Below, piece by piece: positions 1 through 5,238 of a stretch of 5,424 bases of DNA; within the stretch, counting starts at the first letter, position 1; each line of letters opens with the position of its first letter. The DNA is from DAIDHK01 sp035510695 (lineage in GTDB: Bacteria > Patescibacteriota > Microgenomatia > Levybacterales > UBA12049). A program made the translations under genes and the position numbers. The stretch is from contig DATKGO010000022.1 in the NCBI GenBank assembly GCA_035510695.1, positions 1 to 5,424 on the forward strand, given 5' to 3'. The notes below the pieces were generated by a model. It was given only the letters and a program-made list of their open reading frames with translations. It had not been told where the DNA came from and did not search any database.

Positions 1-102
1 GCCGGCACCGACAATAGCTCATGCACACAGGCGAATTATAACGCGGCAGGGCAGATTCTCCCACCTTGGGGAACGTCGTTATACTTTAGTCTCTCCCAAT
101 GA
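1..102 (+). CDS. C-terminal end of an upstream protein, possibly a pilin-like subunit (partial)
   Basis: Frame 1 is open from the window edge to a TGA at 100-102, giving 33 residues that end in PPWGTSLYFSLSQ. The piece is rich in Ser, Asn, Thr, Gly and Tyr and holds one Cys, the same character as the extracellular parts of the two pilin-like proteins that follow. The next gene starts 17 bp later on the same strand, which fits a shared operon. Frame 2 is also open through this short stretch, so the choice of frame rests on composition and context rather than on a motif. The family cannot be identified from this fragment; a further minor pilin is an inference from position. Confidence 0.5.
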   Translation, partial: AGTDNSSCTQANYNAAGQILPPWGTSLYFSLSQ

Positions 103-119
103 TATGTTAATATAAAAAT

Positions 120-737
120 ATGCTTAAAAAATTAATGAAAATAATGAAAGAACAAACAGGTTTCACATTGGTTGAGTTGTTAATTACTATTGCTTTAATT
201 TCAGTAATTTTGACCGTTACTGTCACAATTATTATTGCGGCACTTAGAACAGCTACTAAGACTGACATAACTACGCTTATTCGTCAAAATGGAAATTATG
301 TCACAGAACAGGTTTCCGATACCTTAAGATATGCTTCAGAATTTGACGGAGTGAAAGTTCATGCTTCCGATTCTTGGACTACAGACTGCAGCGGATCTTC
401 CTCACTCCAGTACAATTATCTTTCTATAAAGACTCAAACAGGTGCACCTCTTGTTTATTACTGTGGTTCGGATGTGACTGCACCTACTCCCACACCTACT
501 CCTGATCCGAATGGCTATAATACATATCCCATAGCTTCCAATGGCGCGCAGCTGATAGATGATTCTAATATTATTGTAAATAGTTGTTATTTTACCTGTA
601 CTCAAACAAGCTCGGTCGATTCTCCGGTGGTTGGAATAAATTTTACGCTTTCTCATAGAACAGCCTCTAGTTTCGCAGAAAATCAGGTGTCACAAACGTT
701 TAACAGCAATACGGTTATGCGAAATGTACACTATTAG
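120..737 (+). CDS. Type IV minor prepilin with class III signal and Cys-rich extracellular domain
   Basis: This 205-residue protein has a textbook prepilin N-terminus: a short Lys-rich leader, then G14 followed by FTLVELLITIAL. Prepilin peptidase should cut after G14 and methylate F15, and E19 is the conserved Glu at mature position 5. The hydrophobic helix covers about residues 15-42. The rest is a Ser/Thr/Asn-rich extracellular domain with four Cys (90, 115, 156, 160), able in principle to form two disulfides, and a Pro/Thr run at about 121-130. The C-terminus, ending near TVMRN, resembles PilW/GspJ-type minor pilins in which an LRN-like segment closes the protein. The start at 120 gives a normal 14-residue leader, but in-frame ATGs at 135 and 144 would also leave the signal intact, and no ribosome binding site decides between them. 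It is probably a minor rather than the major pilin, because it lies beside a PilX-like gene and pilMNO; the exact subtype is uncertain. Confidence 0.88.
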   Translation: MLKKLMKIMKEQTGFTLVELLITIALISVILTVTVTIIIAALRTATKTDITTLIRQNGNYVTEQVSDTLRYASEFDGVKVHASDSWTTDCSGSSSLQYNYLSIKTQTGAPLVYYCGSDVTAPTPTPTPDPNGYNTYPIASNGAQLIDDSNIIVNSCYFTCTQTSSVDSPVVGINFTLSHRTASSFAENQVSQTFNSNTVMRNVHY

Positions 738-779
738 TTTTTTCTATTACGATTGACAGACGTGGTCGCGCTTGTTACC

Positions 780-1682
780 ATGAATTTAGTGAGGAATTTA
801 TTCTTTTTTCAATTAGTTCAGAAAGGCCAAGCACTGCTTGTCGTGATACTTATTATGGCGGTTTCGCTTACGGTCGGTTTATCAATGGTCGCCAGAAGCA
901 TTACCAACTCCAGAACGTCAAATGAAGAAGAAAATTCACAACGGGCCTTTTCTGCTGCCGAAGCTGGTATTCAGTTTGCTTCTCAGTCAGCCGTAATGTT
1001 GAATATTAATAAAGGCATTCAGTTTAATAATTATGCATCAGCGACCGCTTCCGCTACCGTCGTGGGAAATACGCCGTTATTGGTTCTTGACGGAGGTGAC
1101 GGCGTCCAACAGGATCAGGGAGTAGATTTATGGTTAATGAATCATGATACAAGTAATTATTCTACAGCCTTGTCGGGCAATCTAACTGTTTATTGGCAAG
1201 GAAATACCAGTTGTACCGCTGTCGGAAGTCCAAGTCAAATTAATACGCCGGCTCTTGAATTTCTTCTCTTAACAGGGTCGTCGGCAAATGCGGCTGTATT
1301 AACTCATTATGTTATAGATCCTTGTGCCACAAATCGCAATAACAATTTTTCAAATACCAGTTTAACCCTTTCTACTTCAGGAATTTCCAGTTCTGATTGT
1401 TCTACCTATAATATTACTAATTGTAGTAGCTATAATTTAAGCACGACGATTAGTAATATAAGTAATGGCCTACTCATGCGGATCGTTCCTCTTTATGCCG
1501 GTACTCTTATTGCGGTAAAGGCAACCAATTCGTCAGGCAGCCCGATTAATCTGCCTAAACAAGGCACGCAGGTTACCTCTCTGGGCGCAGCCGGCGGAAC
1601 GCAGCGTGAACTTATATATTATCAGGGATATCCGATGCTACCTCCTGAATTATTTCAATATAGTTTTTTTGCTTATCCTTAA
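780..1682 (+). CDS. PilX/GspK-like minor pilin, pilus tip candidate
   Basis: From the ATG at 780 this is a 300-residue protein. Its N-terminus has QKG (14-16) followed by a hydrophobic helix (about 18-37), and then AFSAAEAG at about 56-63, the AEAG signature of PilX N-terminal-domain proteins. Unlike the preceding prepilin it has no Glu at position 5 after the glycine (QALLV), a trait shared with GspK/PilX-type pilins that sit at the fibre tip. The large ectodomain is rich in Ser, Thr and Asn, has four Cys (about 145, 182, 207, 215), and closes with a Gly-rich TSLGAAGG segment and LPPELFQYSFFAY, a pattern I associate with Patescibacterial PilX-like proteins. The frame is also open upstream to a TTG at 753, which would add nine residues; I prefer ATG 780 because it gives a normal leader, though neither start has a ribosome binding site. 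The gene follows the prepilin by 42 bp and precedes pilM by 11 bp. The family call is firm and the tip role is inferred. Confidence 0.83.
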   Translation: MNLVRNLFFFQLVQKGQALLVVILIMAVSLTVGLSMVARSITNSRTSNEEENSQRAFSAAEAGIQFASQSAVMLNINKGIQFNNYASATASATVVGNTPLLVLDGGDGVQQDQGVDLWLMNHDTSNYSTALSGNLTVYWQGNTSCTAVGSPSQINTPALEFLLLTGSSANAAVLTHYVIDPCATNRNNNFSNTSLTLSTSGISSSDCSTYNITNCSSYNLSTTISNISNGLLMRIVPLYAGTLIAVKATNSSGSPINLPKQGTQVTSLGAAGGTQRELIYYQGYPMLPPELFQYSFFAYP

Positions 1683-1693
1683 TCTAAAATAAT

Positions 1694-2734
1694 ATGGCAA
1701 ATATTAATTCATTCGGTCTTGATATCGGAACAAAGCTTTTAAAAGTCGTAATGCTGCATAAAGATGGTATTAAACTGTCTTTTAAGTCATGTTTAACCGC
1801 GCCAATGCCGGCAAACGGTATGGCTTCCGAATCTTCATTCGATTTGGAAGAAATTGCTCAGACAATCCGTAAATTGGTAAATGATGCCAATATAGGGACA
1901 AATAATGTTCACGCGGCATTGCCTGACAGATCGGTTTACACCAAAGTAGTGGAAGTCCCGCAGCTGGAAAAAAAAGACTTGGCGTCGGCAATTTATTGGG
2001 AGGCTGAACAGAATATTCCCTCTCCGTTGTCTACAATAACCTTATCCTGGAGGCCGCTACGCAAAAGAGAAACGCCTACCGATTCGTTAATGGATGTATT
2101 GCTGGTTGGAGCGCCGACGACTTTAATACGAAAATATAAATATGTATTGGAAATGGCAGGATTGAACCTTATTTCTTTGGAAACTGAAGTTCTTTCAGTT
2201 GTTCGGGCATTAGGTTTTAATGAAAGTTCACCCTCCACATTGGTGGTAAATGTCAGCGGCTACAGCACATCATTGGTAATCATACAGAAAGGGTTAATTG
2301 TTTATACCTATTCTATTCCTTTAGGCGATATAGCGATTAATCGGGCGATATGTACGGAGTTGGGATTTTCGGATGAGCAGGCGGAAGAATATAAAAGAAC
2401 GTATGGGTTGGTAGATCAACAAATCGGCGGAAAAATCGCTAAAGCCATCCAGCCGATATTAATGTCAATAGTAGCGGAAATAAAAAAATCCTTAGCCTTT
2501 TACACGGAGAAATATGCAACGGAGCTGGATATCAAACAATTAGTTTTAGCCGGTGATATCTGTACATTGCCGGGAATTGATCTTTTTTTTGTCCAAACGT
2601 TGGGAATGGAGACAATTATTTCCGACCCGTGGAAAATGTGTAACATTCACAATGTCACTCAGCAAGTATTGAAAACAAAAACCGATTACGCGGTAGCGGT
2701 AGGATTGGCACTTAAGGATTATGAACAACAATGA
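1694..2734 (+). CDS. pilM: PilM, actin-like cytoplasmic component of the T4P alignment complex
   Basis: PilM is a cytoplasmic actin/FtsA-fold protein that binds the N-terminal tail of PilN and links the membrane alignment complex to the pilus motors. This 346-residue protein is near the usual family length. It begins with the phosphate-1 motif FGLDIGTKLLKVV (about 7-19), has the family's IYWEAEQNIP segment at 100-109, a phosphate-2-like NVSGYST stretch (186-192), IPLGD at 208-212, QAEEYKR at 229-235, and an adenosine-motif-like LAGDICTLPGI at about 285-295. It ends with AVAVGLAL. Two positions depart from what I recall as the family norm: Asn186 stands where Asp is usual, and GD (287-288) where GG is usual, so nucleotide binding may be weakened. 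No Shine-Dalgarno is visible before the ATG. The end overlaps pilN by 14 bp, which suggests coupled translation. Gene order pilM-pilN-pilO confirms the identification. Confidence 0.95.
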   Translation: MANINSFGLDIGTKLLKVVMLHKDGIKLSFKSCLTAPMPANGMASESSFDLEEIAQTIRKLVNDANIGTNNVHAALPDRSVYTKVVEVPQLEKKDLASAIYWEAEQNIPSPLSTITLSWRPLRKRETPTDSLMDVLLVGAPTTLIRKYKYVLEMAGLNLISLETEVLSVVRALGFNESSPSTLVVNVSGYSTSLVIIQKGLIVYTYSIPLGDIAINRAICTELGFSDEQAEEYKRTYGLVDQQIGGKIAKAIQPILMSIVAEIKKSLAFYTEKYATELDIKQLVLAGDICTLPGIDLFFVQTLGMETIISDPWKMCNIHNVTQQVLKTKTDYAVAVGLALKDYEQQ

Positions 2735-3257
2735 GATTAATTTACTTCCGGTCAGCTCAAATAATATATCTTTAGTCTTACAGAAAAGAATTAAGATTGT
2801 TCGATTTGTTGCTTTGTTTTGTTTGTTTACTATTCCCAGCATAGTCGTAATTATGTTTCTTTTAGTGATCTTTTCTCCACTTTCTTCCCTTCAGCAGGAG
2901 AAAACCTCGCTGCTAGCCAGCAATACTGCATTGCAACAAAAAGCCGAGAAGATAGATTTTATTGAAAATCGGATTAAACTGGCACAGGATTTTCTCAATA
3001 AGCGGGAAATGTATGATGGAGTTTTGAGTGAACTTACCTCCAGTCTGCCTTCTGACTTAACAATTGGCTCACTGCAATTTACACAAAAAAACGTTGTGCT
3101 TTCGATTTCCGGTAACTCTCTTCTTTCGTTGAAGAATTATCGGGAAAGTCTGGCTTCCGATGTCTCTCAGAGTAAAAATTTTAAGAGTATAGTTTTCCAT
3201 ACACTTACCACACAAGGGTCAGTTTATCAGGAGAATCTCAGTTTAACTATAAAATGA
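2721..3257 (+). CDS. pilN: PilN, bitopic inner-membrane T4P alignment protein
   Basis: PilN spans the membrane once; its cytoplasmic tail binds PilM and its outer domain dimerises with PilO. The 178-residue product shows the diagnostic INLLP peptide at residues 6-10, the docking motif for PilM. A basic stretch (KRIKIVR, 22-28) precedes one membrane helix at about 28-51, then a polar helix likely to form a coiled coil (about 54-95), and a compact ferredoxin-like domain from about 98 to the end. The start lies inside the end of pilM (14 bp overlap). AAGGA at 2714-2718 is only two bases from the ATG, too close for an ideal ribosome binding site, so re-initiation after pilM is plausible. The stop overlaps the pilO start as ATGA. 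Primary-sequence conservation is low in this family, so the call rests on INLLP, topology and gene order together. Confidence 0.92.
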   Translation: MNNNEINLLPVSSNNISLVLQKRIKIVRFVALFCLFTIPSIVVIMFLLVIFSPLSSLQQEKTSLLASNTALQQKAEKIDFIENRIKLAQDFLNKREMYDGVLSELTSSLPSDLTIGSLQFTQKNVVLSISGNSLLSLKNYRESLASDVSQSKNFKSIVFHTLTTQGSVYQENLSLTIK

Positions 3258-3985
3258 ATAAATATACACATAATAAATTCAATTATAAGATGCTTTGGTT
3301 TCGATTTAGTCATTCGAAGTATTATCCGTTTTTTCAAAACGGCATGATTATTTTTAGTTCCCTGCTCTTGGCGATTTTTGCCATTGTTCCTCTTTATTTA
3401 AATATATTAAATTTGAACAAAAATGTAGATGAAAATAAAAAAGAAGTTAACCAATTAAAACAAAACTTACAATATTTATCTGCAGAGCCGGATAGTGTTA
3501 TTGCTCAATACTATAATTTGGCTGATATAACCTATTTGCAGACTAAGGATTTTAACAGCATTAGCGCGGCGTTAAGCGCGGCAGCAGCAGAGTCAGGGGT
3601 TAGTTTAAACAGTTACTCTATAGATATAGGAATTGTAGCTAAAAAATCTCAAGCTTCCGATGTGAATAGTTTAGTCATGAAGCTAACCTTGAATGGTTCA
3701 GTGTCATCTTTTACTAACTTCCTAAAGGATCTTGCGACGAAAGCCCCTTTATTTAATGTGCAGAGTATTGATATTGCAGGTAATAATATTAATTTAGTTG
3801 TGGAAGTGGCATATTTGCCTTATAGCGAAAGTAATGTTGATTTAACTACTTCTCCTATTTCGCTTTCTAACAATACTATTACACTCGTACAAAAATTTTC
3901 TCAATGGGATAATTATGGGAATGGTACTAATTCAGTTTCAACGTCTAACTCTACGTCTGTTGCCGGAAATTTACCCCCGTTTTAG
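3254..3985 (+). CDS. pilO: PilO, inner-membrane T4P alignment protein, last gene of the pilus block
   Basis: PilO pairs with PilN through coiled-coil and ferredoxin-like domains outside the cytoplasmic membrane. This 243-residue protein has a 28-residue basic and aromatic cytoplasmic tail, one membrane helix at about 29-51, a Lys/Asn/Gln-rich coiled-coil segment at about 54-76, and a ferredoxin-like region at about 98-190. Beyond it lies a low-complexity Ser/Asn/Thr-rich tail (about 191-243) that I do not regard as part of the standard fold. The ATG is the first base pair set of an ATGA overlap with pilN, which supports this start over the later in-frame Met13 or Met31. The stop codon lies inside trmD on the opposite strand, so the two genes overlap by 15 bp. 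No pilP or pilQ follows. Identification rests on topology and position after pilN. Confidence 0.9.
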   Translation: MNKYTHNKFNYKMLWFRFSHSKYYPFFQNGMIIFSSLLLAIFAIVPLYLNILNLNKNVDENKKEVNQLKQNLQYLSAEPDSVIAQYYNLADITYLQTKDFNSISAALSAAAAESGVSLNSYSIDIGIVAKKSQASDVNSLVMKLTLNGSVSSFTNFLKDLATKAPLFNVQSIDIAGNNINLVVEVAYLPYSESNVDLTTSPISLSNNTITLVQKFSQWDNYGNGTNSVSTSNSTSVAGNLPPF

Positions 3986-4645
3986 TATGGGTGTAAGAAG
4001 AGATTGTTCGCTCCTCCATGTTTCAATTTCTTTGTGATTGCCCGAAAGCAAAACATTGGGAACAGTTAAATTTTCATAAATCTCGGGACGAGTATAGTGA
4101 GGATATTCAAGGAGGCTATCGGAATTTTTAAAAGAAAAAGATTCATTTGCCGTGGCATCCGGTTTGAGTACACCTTCCAGCAGGCGAGTTACGCTATCGC
4201 TAATAACCATGGCTGGGATTTCACCGCCTGTTAAGACATAATTGCCAATGGATATTTCTTCATCGACAAATTTAAGAATACGTTCGTCAACTCCTTCATA
4301 GTGTCCGCAGATAATAATTAAATGATCCAGTTGAGAAAAAGATCGCGCTTTTGCTTGTGTATAAGTTTCTCCTTTCGCGCTGGTAAGTATAATTTTGCGT
4401 TTTACCAAATTATGTCTTGAAATTGTTTGTTTGATGGCCGCATGCAGAACGTCTACCCGCATGACCATCCCTACTCCGCCCCCATAAGGTGTATCGTCAA
4501 CTGTCCGATGTTTGCCTATACCGAAATCGCGGATGTTGACGAATTCAATTTCAACTAATTGTTTTTGCTGCGCATGTTTGATTATCGAATGTTCAAACGG
4601 TCCTTGAAACATTTCGGGAAAGAGAGTGAGAATGGAGATTAACAT
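3971..4645 (-). CDS. trmD: TrmD, tRNA (guanine37-N1)-methyltransferase
   Basis: TrmD uses S-adenosylmethionine to methylate N1 of G37 next to the anticodon, which prevents +1 frameshifting; it is a trefoil-knot (SPOUT) homodimer. All core motifs are visible in the 224 residues: LFPEMF (8-13), DDTPYGGGVGMVM (50-62), CGHYEGVDERI (113-123), the knot segment SIGNYVLTGGEIPAM (132-146), DSVTR ending in the conserved Arg154, YPHYTRPE, and LLSGNHKEIETWR. It is about 30 residues shorter than the 255-residue E. coli enzyme, mostly at the C-terminal tail. Where E. coli has TEDSF with catalytic Asp169, this protein reads ANESF, one residue shorter, with Glu168 next to the conserved SF. The start has no Shine-Dalgarno and follows a near-tandem 9-bp repeat that holds a second, out-of-frame ATG. 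It is third in the rpsP-khpA-trmD order and overlaps the end of pilO by 15 bp. No rplS follows. Confidence 0.97.
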   Translation of the reverse strand: MLISILTLFPEMFQGPFEHSIIKHAQQKQLVEIEFVNIRDFGIGKHRTVDDTPYGGGVGMVMRVDVLHAAIKQTISRHNLVKRKIILTSAKGETYTQAKARSFSQLDHLIIICGHYEGVDERILKFVDEEISIGNYVLTGGEIPAMVISDSVTRLLEGVLKPDATANESFSFKNSDSLLEYPHYTRPEIYENLTVPNVLLSGNHKEIETWRSEQSLLTPILKRG

Positions 4646-4658
4646 ATGGTAACATATG
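4640..4658. repeat. 9-bp direct repeat at the trmD start
   Basis: TAACATATG occurs at 4640-4648 and again at 4650-4658 with one base between. On the minus strand each copy contributes an ATG: the proximal one (4643-4645) is the trmD start, while the distal one (4653-4655) is in another frame and reads MLPYVNLHSHS. The distal copy touches the first palindromic repeat, so the short duplication lies at the edge of that cluster. Confidence 0.8.
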
Positions 4659-4682
4659 TCATTCCGGACTTGATCCGGAATC
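4658..4682 (+). repeat. Palindromic repeat unit A
   Basis: An 8-bp perfect stem (ATTCCGGA at 4661-4668 with TCCGGAAT at 4674-4681) encloses a 5-base CTTGA loop. The unit starts with GTC and ends with C. Its length (25 nt) and loop core ACTTG match the reverse complement of unit C. Confidence 0.85.
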
Positions 4683-4691
4683 TATTTCGTT

Positions 4692-4718
4692 CTGGATTCC
4701 CGCTTTCGCGGGAATGAC
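4692..4718 (-). repeat. Palindromic repeat unit B
   Basis: An 8-bp perfect stem (ATTCCCGC at 4696-4703 with GCGGGAAT at 4708-4715) encloses a TTTC loop. Read on the minus strand the unit begins GTCATTCCCGCG and ends ATCCAG. This is the strongest, most GC-rich hairpin in the window. Confidence 0.88.
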
Positions 4719-4723
4719 GAGAA

Positions 4724-4748
4724 GATCCTGAGACAAGTTCAGGATGAC
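4724..4748 (-). repeat. Palindromic repeat unit C
   Basis: A 7-bp perfect stem (ATCCTGA at 4725-4731 with TCAGGAT at 4739-4745) encloses a 7-base loop. Read on the minus strand it begins GTCATCCTGAACTTG. The unit ends three bases from the khpA stop codon. Confidence 0.82.
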
Positions 4749-4751
4749 GTT

Positions 4752-5000
4752 TTATTCTGTTTCTTCGGCTTGTTCTGCCAAGGTGACGTTAATTCTTCGG
4801 TTGTTTTTCATGGCGGAAATTTTCATAATGTTGCGGATACTGCGGATAACCTTGCCTTCTTTACCGATGACTTTACCCATATCGTCTTTATGAACGTGTA
4901 GTGTGAAAGTAGTGATTCCTTCTGCTTCAGTTTCTTCGATCGAAATAGCATCCGGATTATCAACAATTGAAGTAACTATATATTGTAATGTGTCTTTCAT
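4752..5000 (-). CDS. khpA: KhpA, small KH-domain RNA-binding protein
   Basis: This 82-residue protein is a single KH domain. The signature loop GKEG (46-49) sits in the segment MGKVIGKEGKVIRSIR (41-56), where GxxG contacts the RNA backbone. The N-terminal MKDTLQYIVTSIVDNP and the acidic end AEQAEETE frame the domain, and the length is normal for the family. KhpA (YlqC in Bacillus) is an RNA chaperone that partners KhpB in several Gram-positive bacteria and affects cell division and envelope genes; whether a KhpB partner exists here cannot be seen. The gene starts five bases after the rpsP stop, without a Shine-Dalgarno, so coupled translation from rpsP is likely. The neighbourhood rpsP-khpA-trmD is the classic one for this family. 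Confidence 0.94.
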   Translation of the reverse strand: MKDTLQYIVTSIVDNPDAISIEETEAEGITTFTLHVHKDDMGKVIGKEGKVIRSIRNIMKISAMKNNRRINVTLAEQAEETE

Positions 5001-5005
5001 AGAAA

Positions 5006-5230
5006 TTATTTAAGTAAGTTTTCGATTGCCGGACTGGTTTTGGCACCTTTGGAGACCCAATATTTTATTCTTTCCATATTGATTTCTTTTTTCCCGTCTT
5101 TTCCTTTCGCATACCATCCAAGCAGCTCCAAATTATCACCATCGCGGCGGCTGCGTTTTTCCTTCACGACAATACGGAACTTGCGTTCACCTTTTTTTCC
5201 TGTTCTTGCTGATCGAATAACTAATGCCAT
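5006..5230 (-). CDS. rpsP: 30S ribosomal protein S16
   Basis: S16 is a 16S rRNA-binding protein needed for assembly of the small subunit body. The 74-residue product carries the recognisable pattern along its whole length: an IRSARTGKKGERKFRIVV start (5-22), RSRRDG (26-31), LELLGWY (34-40), the basic KGKDGKKEI stretch, ERIKYWVSKGA (53-63), and a terminal NLLK. It is at the short end of the family's size range. It is the first gene of the minus-strand block, preceded by a good promoter only eight bases from the ATG, so its mRNA probably has almost no leader. It is followed after five bases by khpA. Confidence 0.97.
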   Translation of the reverse strand: MALVIRSARTGKKGERKFRIVVKEKRSRRDGDNLELLGWYAKGKDGKKEINMERIKYWVSKGAKTSPAIENLLK

Positions 5231-5238
5231 ATTGTGCT

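Larger units (their letters stand above)
4658..4748. repeat. Cluster of three dispersed-type palindromic repeats in the khpA-trmD gap
   Basis: Three hairpin-forming units stand side by side and fill nearly all of the 106-bp gap between khpA and trmD: unit A 4658-4682, unit B 4692-4718 and unit C 4724-4748. A opens with GTCATTCC on the plus strand, whereas B ends with GGAATGAC and C with GGATGAC, so B and C lie inverted relative to A. The 8-bp ends of A and B are exact inverted copies, and the whole cluster is bounded by GTCATTCC and GGATGAC. I know such GTCATTCC-type palindromes as intergenic, high-copy repeats in several bacterial groups. All three would be transcribed within the rpsP-khpA-trmD mRNA if it is one operon. 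None is followed by a U-run, so they are not typical intrinsic terminators. Confidence 0.9.

Noticed and set aside
80..119. Promoter before the prepilin gene (TATACT at 80-85 or TATAAA at 111-116)
   Set aside because: Neither has a -35 match at about 17 bp, and the gene probably continues an operon from upstream.
753..779. TTG start for the PilX-like gene
   Set aside because: It adds nine residues with no role, has no ribosome binding site, and ATG 780 gives a normal leader. It remains possible.
753..781. Perfect TTGACA at 753-758 with TGTTACCAT 17 bp downstream, as an internal promoter
   Set aside because: The -10 matches only four of six and would start transcription inside the PilX-like gene after its start codon, so it could serve only pilM and later genes. 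I consider it a chance match.
402..2842. Minus-strand open frames at 402-656, 1782-1991, 1993-2238 and 2546-2842
   Set aside because: Each lies within clearly coding plus-strand pilus genes and gives protein without motifs, domains or starts that make sense.
1..3257. UGA recoding as glycine, as in some Patescibacteria
   Set aside because: TGA serves naturally as the stop of the partial CDS, pilM and pilN, and no conserved gene has an in-frame TGA.
4658..4748. CRISPR array or intrinsic terminators
   Set aside because: The three units differ in sequence and orientation and have no uniform spacers, so this is not CRISPR. No hairpin is followed by a U-run on the minus strand.
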